Positions 50,434 through 59,268 of a stretch of 64,000 nt of DNA are shown in pieces. The notes below the pieces were generated by a model. That model was not told the DNA's origin. It ran no database searches and was given only the letters and a program-made list of their open reading frames with translations. The stretch's first letter is position 1. Each line of letters starts with the position of its first letter. The stretch is from Legionella maioricensis (lineage in GTDB: Bacteria > Pseudomonadota > Gammaproteobacteria > Legionellales > Legionellaceae). The DNA is taken from the NCBI RefSeq assembly GCF_023618015.1, contig NZ_JAJKBJ010000009.1, forward strand, positions 93,585 to 157,584, in the 5' to 3' direction. Both the position numbers and the translations under genes were made by a program.

Positions 50434-50679
50434 ACTTCTCTCTCCTTGAAAATAAAAATACTCTAGAATAAACATATCTAAAATATCGGTTATAAATCCT
50501 ACCAGTCTTACTTAAAGATTTGGGAGTTGACTTTGACACTTCTCATTAATTTCATCCATTTTATACTATATATTTTGCTATTAATGAATGGGATTTTATC
50601 CATAAGTTCAATAAATTTAACAAATACACCTTTATGGCATATAATAGGCCAATTTTTTCAAATTAATGACATATTACGC

Positions 50680-52290
50680 ATGCCCAAAACAGTAAAGCTA
50701 CTCATTGAACCGACAAAAATTCATGAGTTAAGTTCTAAAAATAGTCAAATAATAGCAGCATTGAGGTCTTTTTTAGACACCAATAAAACAGAAGGGGTTT
50801 GGGCAAGTCACGAAGATTATAAGTACACTTATAATCACATTAATTATCAATTTAGTTTTACTCAGTCAATTTTAAAACGAAAAAGAAAAGAGGGTAAAAC
50901 GGGGGTTCGATTTGATATTTATGATCGTGATAAAGATCCTCTTGGAAAGGGTGGTTATGGCGTCGTTTACCCAATTATAGGAACTATCGGATTTAAAGCA
51001 GAAAAAACCGTTTTAAAATCGGGTAATCAGCGAATTGTTAAAATTCAGGATCACAGTAAAAAAGATCAATCGGCGGAAATAAGACAGGAATATGAAGGAT
51101 TACTACAAGCAGGACATTTGCATGTGAAGCCTCCTGTGTTTACAGATGGGCCTGAGGGGAAAAAAAGTTACTTGGTCATGGCGCGTGCGAAAGGGATCGC
51201 CTTAGAAAAAATACTTCATCCTAATAAACGTGTTGATATCATTGATCAAATTCCGGAGTTGACAGTCGCAAAACGTTTTGAGTTAACCTTGGCTATATTA
51301 AATGCCATTAAAACTCAGGTTACAGATAAAAATCTTGTTCATAGAGATTTAAAACCCTGGAATCTTATGGTTGATCTAAACACTTCACCTCCAACTGTTA
51401 CTGTTATTGATTATGGATTTAATTTGAAACAAGGAGAGCAGGATCTTCGCAGAGTGGGAACCAGAGCCTATAGGCCACCAGAATCATTCGCAGACCATCT
51501 CGCGTATTCAACGAAATCCGATGTGTATTCAGCAGGAAGAATCTTAAGCTATTTATGGGGTGATGATTATCATAATTATTATCTGGGGCGCGATAAGGAT
51601 TGGAGTTATATAAAAAATAAGTCTACAAATGAACATTTATTTCATGAGCCTGATATTAAGTTTTTTCTCGCGAAAGAAAAACAGAATCAGATTAGAGAAT
51701 GTATCAATCAAATGTTGAGTGAAGATCCCAACATGCGCCCCACGATAGAAGAGTCCATTACTCAATTTTCTCAAATCGATATTCAACCCCCAAGAAATAG
51801 AAACAGGCTGGGATTTTCTCACATAGATCCCGAACAATTTAAAATAAGATTAAATGAGCAAATCCAGGCAATTCAAAATCAATTAATCGTGTTGCGGAAT
51901 AAAGAAAGGAATCTTAGACAAAGAGGATTTCTGTTTGCTGCTGATGCAATGAAACATTTAGTTGATGAGTTAAATACCAATACAGAGTTATTAGTGAGAA
52001 AACCTGAGCCCTATATACTTCTTGCATATAGAAATTGCTGTTTAGAAGAAATAAATGCTGCTAAAGGACCCTTGAAAAATCACAGGGATTCATGGTGGCT
52101 AGTAGCTGAAATAGCAACGGCAATTGGTTTGCTTGGTGTAGGCTATTTAATTGCTCTAGGGATAAATTACATCAATACCAATAGAGTAGGTTTATTTTCT
52201 CAAACAAAATCCGAGCAATTAATCGATAAGATGAAAGATTTTATTTTGGATATTGATCCGCCTCCCTTGCAGTCACTGCAATTAAGTTAA
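50680..52290 (+). CDS. legK1: LegK1-like eukaryotic-type Ser/Thr protein kinase, probable Dot/Icm effector
   Basis: I start at the ATG at 50680 (MPKTVKLL), giving 536 residues; a TTG at 50527 would add 51 mostly hydrophobic residues. The kinase domain (about 85-355 from this start) shows GKGGYGVVYP, the VKIQ lysine, EYEGL, HRDLKPWNLM, DYGFN in place of DFG, RAYRPPES in place of APE, and SDVYSAGRIL. A coiled-coil segment follows, then a C-terminal membrane anchor (GLLGVGYLIALGINYI). L. pneumophila LegK1 is a Dot/Icm effector that phosphorylates IkB family proteins and activates NF-kB (known); orthology is judged by overall text and by the downstream neighbours. It is divergent from the membrane-protein gene. 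Confidence 0.88.
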   Translation: MPKTVKLLIEPTKIHELSSKNSQIIAALRSFLDTNKTEGVWASHEDYKYTYNHINYQFSFTQSILKRKRKEGKTGVRFDIYDRDKDPLGKGGYGVVYPIIGTIGFKAEKTVLKSGNQRIVKIQDHSKKDQSAEIRQEYEGLLQAGHLHVKPPVFTDGPEGKKSYLVMARAKGIALEKILHPNKRVDIIDQIPELTVAKRFELTLAILNAIKTQVTDKNLVHRDLKPWNLMVDLNTSPPTVTVIDYGFNLKQGEQDLRRVGTRAYRPPESFADHLAYSTKSDVYSAGRILSYLWGDDYHNYYLGRDKDWSYIKNKSTNEHLFHEPDIKFFLAKEKQNQIRECINQMLSEDPNMRPTIEESITQFSQIDIQPPRNRNRLGFSHIDPEQFKIRLNEQIQAIQNQLIVLRNKERNLRQRGFLFAADAMKHLVDELNTNTELLVRKPEPYILLAYRNCCLEEINAAKGPLKNHRDSWWLVAEIATAIGLLGVGYLIALGINYINTNRVGLFSQTKSEQLIDKMKDFILDIDPPPLQSLQLS

Positions 52291-52297
52291 GTTTTGG

Positions 52298-52327
52298 AGC
52301 CTGGATTAGCGCAGCGTAATCCAGGCT
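52298..52327. terminator. Hairpin after the legK1-like gene
   Basis: AGCCTGGATTA (52298-52308) and TAATCCAGGCT (52317-52327) form an 11-bp perfect stem with an 8-base loop, 7 bases after the stop. There is no U-run. Sequence of this type (GCCTGGATTACGC...) is a common gammaproteobacterial palindromic repeat, so it may be a repeat that also ends transcription. Confidence 0.6.
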
Positions 52328-52456
52328 TTCAGTGTTCGAAATAACACAATCTTATCGAGTTAATTGTTTCTTTCGCAAAAATTAGCTACAACAGAGGATG
52401 AGAAAATATATTTTTGACTTCAACGTTTTCCAACATTTCATTTGAAGGAATATTTT

Positions 52457-52915
52457 ATGAGTTTTTCCATTTTATTGAAAATGATGCGATTTTGGCCCCC
52501 GTTTTGGGGCGCTGGAATTAGTGTGAAAAAATTCAATTCTGATTACACGTATATTTTAGTCCAAATGAAAATGCGTTTTTGGAACAGGAATTATGTTGGG
52601 ACTCATTTTGGTGGTTCTTTATACTCCATGACTGACCCTTTTTATATGTTGATGTTAATGAAGCTTCTTGGAAGAGAGTATATTGTTTGGGATAAGTCAT
52701 CAACCATCCGTTATAAAATTCCTGCAAAAGGAACTGTTTATGCGCAGTTCACCTTATCATCAGAACAAATTGAAAAAATTCGTCTTGAACTGGAACACTT
52801 CAAAAAACTTGAGCCTGAGTTTATGGTAGAAATAACTGATAAAAAGGGGAATATCGTTGCTGAGGTAAAGAAAATACTTTACATAACGAAGAAAAATAAG
52901 AGTGATGCGATTTGA
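52457..52915 (+). CDS. DUF4442/hot-dog-fold protein, possible acyl-CoA thioesterase
   Basis: The ATG at 52457 follows AAGGA and gives 152 residues. The sequence (MRFWPPFWGAGI; MRFWNRNYVGTHFGGSLYSMTDPFYMLMLMKLLG) matches the DUF4442 hot-dog family, close to thioesterases of the PaaI kind, with the long central helix starting after GTHFGGSLYSM. A Thr/Asp pair could act as catalytic residues, but I cannot confirm activity. It follows the legK1-like gene at a distance of 166 bp. Confidence 0.85.
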   Translation: MSFSILLKMMRFWPPFWGAGISVKKFNSDYTYILVQMKMRFWNRNYVGTHFGGSLYSMTDPFYMLMLMKLLGREYIVWDKSSTIRYKIPAKGTVYAQFTLSSEQIEKIRLELEHFKKLEPEFMVEITDKKGNIVAEVKKILYITKKNKSDAI

Positions 52916-53048
52916 TTCTCTTGGATCTTTGTAAATATGAAGTGAGGTGTGCCAGCTGAAATCACAAGTCATTGTCTCCATGTACTATAATTAACTGGAA
53001 AGCTTGGTTCAATGATAAATGGATAATCCATGCTAAGGAGTGTGCATC

Positions 53049-53231
53049 ATGTTAAGTTGGGCGCTGGTCTTTTTTATCATTGCAATAATTGCGGCTGCTT
53101 TTGGTTTTGGTGGTATTGCAGTGGCTGCTGCTGGAATTGCAAAAATATTATTCTTCCTGTTTTTAGTGATATTTGTGGTGTTTCTAGTCATGGGTCTAAT
53201 AGGTCGTCGCGGTCCTCCTCCACTTGTATAG
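53049..53231 (+). CDS. DUF1328 (YtjA-like) small membrane protein
   Basis: This 60-residue peptide starts at 53049, eight bases after AAGGAG. It has two hydrophobic helices ([19 protein letters not shown] and [20 protein letters not shown]) and a basic end, as in DUF1328 proteins (MLRWALIFLVIALIAALFGFGG in the family). The family is a small inner-membrane protein of unknown, perhaps stress-linked, role. Confidence 0.92.
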   Translation: MLSWALVFFIIAIIAAAFGFGGIAVAAAGIAKILFFLFLVIFVVFLVMGLIGRRGPPPLV

Positions 53232-53549
53232 AGAATGATTCATGCCGGAGAAGGCTCTGGCATGAATTGAGTCTTTACATTGTGGAACACGAGTGGAGTC
53301 GCATAGCCATCAGGGTAAGACTACTCTGCTCAATGTCCTTCCCGTGCAAGCTGGAATCCATTCCTATTTTAGTACAATGCTAATGCAAAAATGGATCCTC
53401 ATCGACACGAAAAATATTTATGCAATATGTCCATTATTAAACAAAAATAATCTTCAGCTTGACAGCTATGCATGGAGCCTTGACTAGTGATCCATGCAAT
53501 TTTTCAATATAGAATTCGCTTTATATCCTATGAATAAGGAGATAACTAC
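53232..53549. other. Intergenic region, nothing recognised
   Basis: These 318 bp between the DUF1328 gene and the aldo/keto reductase hold no convincing gene. ATAGAATTCGCTTTATATCC near 53509-53530 is a possible promoter for the reductase, followed by AAGGAG before its ATG. Open frames through the region carry no family signature. Confidence 0.4.
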
Positions 53550-54536
53550 ATGGAACAAAGACGCTTAGGGGTAAATGGTCCACTGGTTTCAGCATTAGGA
53601 CTTGGCTGTATGGGAATGTCCATGAGTTATGGCCCAACAAACGATACTCAGTCCATTAAGGTGATTCATCGAGCGATTGAATTAGGTGTGACCTTTATCG
53701 ATACTGCCGATATGTATGGTTGGGGCCATAATGAAGAATTAATCAGTAAAGCCATCAAATCACAGCGTCATAAAATGATTTTGGCAACCAAGATGGGATT
53801 TGCCAGAAAAAGTCTTGGAGACGCACGAGATTACCGCATTGATGGTTCCCCAGCCTACGTAATAAAAGCTTGTGATGCGAGCTTAAAGCGTTTAGGTGTA
53901 GATGCAATCGATTTATATTATTTACATCGAGTGGATCCTGAAACACCTATTGAAGACTCCATTGGAACAATGGCTGATTTAGTAAAAGCAGGTAAAATTC
54001 GCCATATCGGCATTTCAGAGGTAAAGCCTGCAACTATCAGACGAGCGGCAAAAGTTCATCCTATTGCTGCAGTACAAACAGAATATTCTTTATGGGAACG
54101 ACATCCAGAAAAAGAAATTATACCAACTTGCCAGGAGTTAGGAATTGCCTTTGTTGCCTATTGCCCGTTAGGGCGTGGTTTTTTGACAGGTACGGTGACT
54201 AATATGCATCAATTAACCCATGAGGACTTCAGAACCCTGTTGCCGCGCTTTCAAGGAGAAAATTTTATTGCTAATCAAAAACTTATCTATGAATTAAGAA
54301 AAATGGCTGAAGAGAAACGCTGCAGCTTGAGCCAACTGGCATTAGCATGGATATTAGCCCAACCCGCATCTATTATTCCGATACCAGGAACCAAGAGAAC
54401 TTCTTATCTTGAAGAAAATCTGGAAGCATTAACTCTTGAATTATCGCAAGAGGATCTGCATCACCTTGAGCAATTATTTCCAGTTAATATTGCCAGCGGA
54501 AATAAATACCCCAAAGAATTTCAACGAGAAGCTTAA
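53550..54536 (+). CDS. Aldo/keto reductase
   Basis: The 328-residue NADPH-dependent oxidoreductase has a TIM-barrel fold with the catalytic tetrad: Asp-Tyr in DTADMYGWG, Lys in ILATKMGF and His in YYLHRVD. The start [21 protein letters not shown] and the cofactor motif [18 protein letters not shown] fit the AKR group related to yeast Aad/YakC. Substrate unknown; aldehyde or ketone detoxification is plausible. AAGGAG lies before the ATG. Confidence 0.93.
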   Translation: MEQRRLGVNGPLVSALGLGCMGMSMSYGPTNDTQSIKVIHRAIELGVTFIDTADMYGWGHNEELISKAIKSQRHKMILATKMGFARKSLGDARDYRIDGSPAYVIKACDASLKRLGVDAIDLYYLHRVDPETPIEDSIGTMADLVKAGKIRHIGISEVKPATIRRAAKVHPIAAVQTEYSLWERHPEKEIIPTCQELGIAFVAYCPLGRGFLTGTVTNMHQLTHEDFRTLLPRFQGENFIANQKLIYELRKMAEEKRCSLSQLALAWILAQPASIIPIPGTKRTSYLEENLEALTLELSQEDLHHLEQLFPVNIASGNKYPKEFQREA

Positions 54537-54645
54537 TTCGTTGATCTTATATTGTATACTGCTCGCAGTGAGTTTTTTAATGACTGCCCATAATATGGGC
54601 GATCCGGTGTAGCAACGATTATTTCTCAATTTCTAGGGTATTAAA

Positions 54646-55509
54646 ATGAACAAACTATTAGCACTAATTTTAGCAACCACATCCTTCTCTGTAGTTGCCA
54701 AGGAGATAACCCCAGAGAAGTATTCACAAGTATTTAAAAATTATGATGCTTGTTTCATTCTTTATAGTGTGAATCAACAGAAGATAGTTAGTGAATATAA
54801 TCCGGAAAACCATTGTAACCAACGCATTGCGCCTGACTCTACTTTTAAAGTTCCTTTATCTTTAATGGCTTTTGATAAGGGCATTATCAACCAAAATACA
54901 GTTTTTAAATGGGACGGTAAAAAAGGATTATTGGCGGAGCACGATCGGGATCAAACCCCTGGTACCTGGATAAAATATTCAGTCATTTGGGTTTCTCAAC
55001 AGATTACTTCCCAATTAGGTTATGCCCCAATAAAACATTATTTGGCTGATTTTAATTACGGTAACCAGGATTTTACTGGGGATTCAGGAAAAAATAATGG
55101 TCTTCACTATGCTTGGTTATCGAGTAGTTTAAAAATATCTGCAGTAGAACAACTTCATTTTTTAAACGCTATGTTGAGTAACAAATTGCCTATTGCTAAA
55201 GAGGCGATTGTTAAAACTAAAGAAAACATGTATTTAGGGAAGTTGGATAATGGCGCTGATTACTATGGTAAGACTGGCTCCGGACGGCATGGGCGTAACG
55301 AAAGAGAAAGTAATCCCAGTCAATTACGCGATGGTTGGTTTGTCGGCTTTGTTGAGGATGGTTCCCAGAAATATATTTTTGTTAGTAATTTGACTGATAA
55401 AGTAGTACAGGCATCTATAGATAAATCTGACGGTAGTTTAAAACCATTTGGCAGCCAATTACTAAAACCCATTACTATGCAATTATTAAATGATTATTTT
55501 GCTAAGTAG
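54646..55509 (+). CDS. Class D (OXA-type) beta-lactamase
   Basis: The 287-residue protein starts with a signal peptide (MNKLLALILATTSFSVVA). Active-site motifs: Ser65-Thr-Phe-Lys68 (nucleophile and carbamylated Lys), S112-V-I (third position is Ile where S-x-V is usual), Tyr138-Gly-Asn140, the conserved Trp157, and Lys209-Thr-Gly211 with WFVG at 231. Loops and length match periplasmic OXA-type enzymes such as those of other Legionella. It should hydrolyse penicillins; substrate range cannot be read from sequence. No mobile element borders it directly. Confidence 0.94.
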   Translation: MNKLLALILATTSFSVVAKEITPEKYSQVFKNYDACFILYSVNQQKIVSEYNPENHCNQRIAPDSTFKVPLSLMAFDKGIINQNTVFKWDGKKGLLAEHDRDQTPGTWIKYSVIWVSQQITSQLGYAPIKHYLADFNYGNQDFTGDSGKNNGLHYAWLSSSLKISAVEQLHFLNAMLSNKLPIAKEAIVKTKENMYLGKLDNGADYYGKTGSGRHGRNERESNPSQLRDGWFVGFVEDGSQKYIFVSNLTDKVVQASIDKSDGSLKPFGSQLLKPITMQLLNDYFAK

Positions 55510-55581
55510 TTACTCACATGCGGTTTGAATTCAGGATGCTAAGTATTTAATTTTGCAGTATGCTCGTAAAATCAAAAATAA

Positions 55582-55623
55582 CTCTTGGCAGGTTGGGCTA
55601 AGCAACGCGCAGCCCAACAAGAG
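55582..55623. terminator. Two-step hairpin between bla and the hydrolase gene
   Basis: CTCTT...GTTGGGCT (55582-55599) pairs with AGCCCAAC-AAGAG (55611-55623): 8 inner bp plus 5 outer bp with a GGCAG bulge on one side. It lies between two convergent genes and could stop both. Its TTGGGCT/AGCCCAA core is typical of genome-wide palindromic repeats. Confidence 0.6.
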
Positions 55624-55646
55624 AGAACTGTTGCGCATATCTAAGA

Positions 55647-57821
55647 TTATGCGCAAACCATAACACTTGAAGTGACGTGAGACAGATCCAAATCAGAGAT
55701 GGTTGTTCCTTGAAACAGTCTATGTCGTTGTACGGGGGTTAGAGTCGAACCACTAAACAAACCTGGCTCATAACCGGGCAATTGGGCATGATAGTTTCGT
55801 AATCTTTTCATGATGACATCTGCTAAGTTTTTATTAAGATAAGCCCCCGTTCCCTGTAGACAAGGATTGGGTGCCATGCTGCGTTCACCTAAACTTCGGA
55901 GACGCTCCTCAAGAAAGGCTCTTCCTTTTTTATATTCAGCTAGGTTGTCACCCCATGTCATGATATTTAGAGCAGGCTCATAAGCACTGATTATTTCTGC
56001 AGCAGCACTACTGGCTTGGAAAAGACGCATGAGTTGTTCTTGAGTTGGCATACCCGCTTGGTTTGGATCTTTCTTTAACTGGGTCATTATCTTTATTAAT
56101 AAAAAGCGCTCAGTAGGGGCAAGCTCTATTCCCACAGGCTCTAATAAATGTTCTAGCTCACTGTTAAGATAGTATTTATCTAACACACATTGCAGCTGTT
56201 CCTGAAGGGTAAGTGGCTTATAGTCTTTTTGTTTTTCTAATTCAGCAAGGGCGGTACTCAGTAATCCAGCGTCAATTACATTGTGAGTGTTCTTTACTCT
56301 GGGATTGGTGATCCCTTTCAATACTAAATGATGTCCGTGACGAGCGGGATTGGGGCTGTCTTTATATTTTACACCAAGAACCTCGGCTTTTTGAGCGCTT
56401 TCTTCAGTATCGAAAGTGAAAAATCTATTTCTTTTCTTTAGCAATTCACGCTGTTCGGGAGTACTCTGCTTGCTTCTTTGAGCTTGTACCATGCCATCAC
56501 TCGCTTCAAAAAGTAGTTTATCTCCCCCTGTTTTGGGTAACTTTTGACCATCACTATCATGAGTAGTACTAGGCGCTGTATAGACAGCAGCATAGCGATG
56601 ATCAGGAATTTTTGCTTTTACATGCTCTGATTGATAACCATTATTGGTTGTTTCGAGTGCTTTACGAACTCTATGCAGAATTTTTTCATCAAGATGATGC
56701 GCTTTTATAAAATCAGCAATTGAGTTAATGATTTCTTCAGCATATTTATTTACAGGAATGCCCATATTTTTAAAAAGCTCAATAGCATGCAGCACGTTCT
56801 TTACAATAACCTCTTCCAAGCTGGTGTAAGTATTATTTGTAATGACGCTGCAGCCTGGTAAAGCAGTAGCTGCCTCTAATACGATACGACCACCGTTTGA
56901 ATGTCCCATTAAAACTAGGTTTTCTGGTTTGACCCCTTTGTTTTTATATAGAAATGCTGCTGCAGCCAAAATAATTTTTACGGGGCTGGCAAAAGAAGTT
57001 GCTCCTTCGGCCAAATAGTCGACGACTAAAAAATTATAGTGGTTGCGAGTAGCAACTTCCTTGGTTACAGGTAGCATATTGGTGTATGAAGCACCTGCTC
57101 CTCCCACAACAATAAGCCATTTGTCAGTGGCAACGGGATTGCGGTATTCTACTGCCTGAACATTAGTTTTTTGATCAATTCGCAATGGATAGCTGATTAC
57201 GTCATTAGGAGCTGAGAGGAGGGTGCTTTTAAGGTTGTCTGCAATATCTATTTCTTTTTCAGCTACATCAGTAATGGCTTTCACGCATATTTTTGTAATT
57301 AGTTTACTAATGAAACCTGGTTTGACCATTCTCTCTTTTAAAGCTGCACGATTAAACTGCTGACTTGAGACATCAACTGTTGAAGGACCATGAGGATAAA
57401 GATGAATGGTTTTAAACTCCATAGGCTGAATCAAGTCGCGTATGGCTTCTAAATTTTGTTTGGTTGCGTGAAGCATTTCCTCAATAGTGAAATCATCCTT
57501 AAGATGATGCTGAAGATAAGTGATATTTTTGTCAATTAAGCGGCAATACTCGAATAAAAGGCTCCATAATGCATGTTTTTCTGCATCAGTTAATTGATTG
57601 TGTGCGCTTTGGAACAGTTCGCTGATTTTTTGAATCGTATTTTTTGCTCCATAAGTTAAACCAATCAGCTCATCAGCAAAGTCACGAAGCCGAGTGCTCT
57701 CTGTTATGGTATCGCTAGGCTGAGTACAAGAATCTGCTTGCAGGCTAATTAGGGCAATTTGTCTTTTGAGCTTTGCTATTTGTACATTTAATTGCTTTAC
57801 TGTCATAGAATTACTGCTCAT
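55647..57821 (-). CDS. Large alpha/beta-hydrolase protein, candidate effector
   Basis: The 724-residue protein has a helical N-terminal part (about 1-135, coiled-coil-like), then an alpha/beta-hydrolase domain (about 205-500) with WLIVVGGAGASY (oxyanion region) and the nucleophile elbow VLMGHSNGGRIV (Ser308). A His near 490-500 (NPARHGHHLVLKG) may complete the triad. The C-terminal 200 residues look helical with no known domain. There is no signal peptide or membrane segment. Size, architecture and neighbours resemble Legionella effector lipases or esterases, but no targeting signal is provable by eye. Confidence 0.75.
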   Translation of the reverse strand: MSSNSMTVKQLNVQIAKLKRQIALISLQADSCTQPSDTITESTRLRDFADELIGLTYGAKNTIQKISELFQSAHNQLTDAEKHALWSLLFEYCRLIDKNITYLQHHLKDDFTIEEMLHATKQNLEAIRDLIQPMEFKTIHLYPHGPSTVDVSSQQFNRAALKERMVKPGFISKLITKICVKAITDVAEKEIDIADNLKSTLLSAPNDVISYPLRIDQKTNVQAVEYRNPVATDKWLIVVGGAGASYTNMLPVTKEVATRNHYNFLVVDYLAEGATSFASPVKIILAAAAFLYKNKGVKPENLVLMGHSNGGRIVLEAATALPGCSVITNNTYTSLEEVIVKNVLHAIELFKNMGIPVNKYAEEIINSIADFIKAHHLDEKILHRVRKALETTNNGYQSEHVKAKIPDHRYAAVYTAPSTTHDSDGQKLPKTGGDKLLFEASDGMVQAQRSKQSTPEQRELLKKRNRFFTFDTEESAQKAEVLGVKYKDSPNPARHGHHLVLKGITNPRVKNTHNVIDAGLLSTALAELEKQKDYKPLTLQEQLQCVLDKYYLNSELEHLLEPVGIELAPTERFLLIKIMTQLKKDPNQAGMPTQEQLMRLFQASSAAAEIISAYEPALNIMTWGDNLAEYKKGRAFLEERLRSLGERSMAPNPCLQGTGAYLNKNLADVIMKRLRNYHAQLPGYEPGLFSGSTLTPVQRHRLFQGTTISDLDLSHVTSSVMVCA

Positions 57822-58148
57822 TGTTAATCGTTAAGGATATAATTTTTTTACTCCACAATTGTGCGAGATGATAACATAATAGCCATCACATGAAAGATAT
57901 AACCATATTATTTTCATCCATTTTTTTCATTACTATTAGTCGATGTTTAAAGTAAACAAATGAAGTAAAAAACGAAGCAAAAGATCTTGGATATACGATT
58001 CAATAGGCTCTAAAGGACTGTCAATTTCTTTAAGACACTTCTGCGTTTGAATAATAAGATTTAAATGAATATCAGAACATTGGCTTTGCGAACATCAAGT
58101 TGGTTGGTTATTATTATCTAACTTTATAACTCATGAGTTTCTAATTTA
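57822..58148. other. Divergent promoter region
   Basis: This 327-bp A+T-rich region separates the divergent starts of the alpha/beta-hydrolase gene and the metallo-beta-lactamase-like gene. No gene is seen. No clear operator was found. Confidence 0.35.
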
Positions 58149-58865
58149 ATGCAAAATTTTTCTCCAGCATGGCCTCACGGCAAGATACGATCTATTTTTG
58201 ATGATGTTTTTTTAGTTACAGGTTCTAATATCACGCAACATAATGGTTTGGAGCTTCAACACAGTCGAAACATGGTCATCATTCGTGAAGGAACCCAGTT
58301 GAGCTTAATCAACACGGTGAGACTGACGGAAGAGGGGCTTCATCAACTTGAGGATTTAGGTGAAGTTAAAAATATTATCAGGATAGGAGCCTTTCATGGA
58401 AGAGACGATGCTTTTTACAAACAAACTTATAATGCAAAGCTCTATGCTTTGGAAGGGCTTCAAGATCAACACCAAACCCCTATTGATGTAATACTTCGAG
58501 CACATAGTGAACTGCCAATTGTCGATAGCTCGTTATTTATCTTTAACACATCCCAATTTCCAGAAGGTATTTTGCACTTACAAAGAAATAACGGGATTAT
58601 CATTACTTGTGACAGTATCAAGAATTGGCTTAAGGCCGATGAGTATTTTAGCGAACAATCTGCCGCTGCATACAAAGAGCAAGGTTTTTTTGAAAAAGCC
58701 AGTATTTCTAAAATTTGGCAACAAGCATGTAAAGTGCAGGGGAGTGATTTTAAAAAGCTACTGTCGTATAACTTTTGCCATCTCCTCAGTGCACATGGTG
58801 AACCGCTGCTAAATACGGCATACCAAGATGTTCAGTCATCCATTCAAAAGGCATATCCAGACTAA
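58149..58865 (+). CDS. Degenerate metallo-beta-lactamase-like protein (DUF4336-like)
   Basis: The 238-residue protein follows the metallo-beta-lactamase fold outline: LSLINTVRLTEEGLHQLEDLG (strand and helix before the metal motif), then IIRIGAFHGRDD in place of HxHxDH, a strand with KLYALEG, and SSLFIFNTSQF (LxLxxTpgH-like region). The metal motif keeps one His and two Asp. It may be a structural relative with altered metal binding or none. It is not an antibiotic-resistance gene by sequence. It is divergent from the hydrolase gene. Confidence 0.65.
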   Translation: MQNFSPAWPHGKIRSIFDDVFLVTGSNITQHNGLELQHSRNMVIIREGTQLSLINTVRLTEEGLHQLEDLGEVKNIIRIGAFHGRDDAFYKQTYNAKLYALEGLQDQHQTPIDVILRAHSELPIVDSSLFIFNTSQFPEGILHLQRNNGIIITCDSIKNWLKADEYFSEQSAAAYKEQGFFEKASISKIWQQACKVQGSDFKKLLSYNFCHLLSAHGEPLLNTAYQDVQSSIQKAYPD

Positions 58866-59268
58866 ACCTAATTATTACAGGCAATTAGGATGGGTTGAAA
58901 TTGAAAAAAACGCTTTGCTTGGAAAACCCATTACTATTATGGGATCAATATTATAAAGTAATAACTAGTTGACACTATTATGTACGAACAGCAAACACCA
59001 ATCCGCCAAGATTTTCTTCAAGAAGGATTTATAGAGAAGTTAAGCGACTATTTAAAACAAAATCAGTAGGTTCCCTATAGTAAATATATTGATGAATCGA
59101 GGAAAAAATGATGAAAATTGATATGCACTGATGAGTGGGAACCGCGGAATACCATGGTTGAGGGGGTACTCTTCCCTGGCAGCAGACTCACTCCAACTAA
59201 CCCTTTTGCTCTATGACGCGTCATTCCAAAAAACACAACAAAGCCCAGAGTTTTTTGGATAATATGGT
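58866..59268. other. Intergenic region with apparent gene remnants and a hairpin
   Basis: These 403 bp hold only short frames: a 29-residue frame from 58980 (MYEQQTPIRQDFLQEGFIEK) and MMKIDMH then two stops at about 59108-59134, which resembles a truncated amidohydrolase start (MKIDMHxHI). CCAAAAAAC (59226-59234) and GTTTTTTGG (59250-59258) form a hairpin that would end the minus-strand glycosyltransferase gene. Confidence 0.4.

Noticed and set aside
50527..50679. Longer start for the legK1-like kinase at TTG 50527
   Set aside because: The extension is hydrophobic, lacks a ribosome site, and the kinase text resumes at the ATG at 50680; the region more likely holds the promoter.
53030..53487. 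Open frames overlapping and following the DUF1328 gene
   Set aside because: The frame at 53030 is out of phase with the clear DUF1328 coding sequence, and the frame at 53293 carries no family signature.
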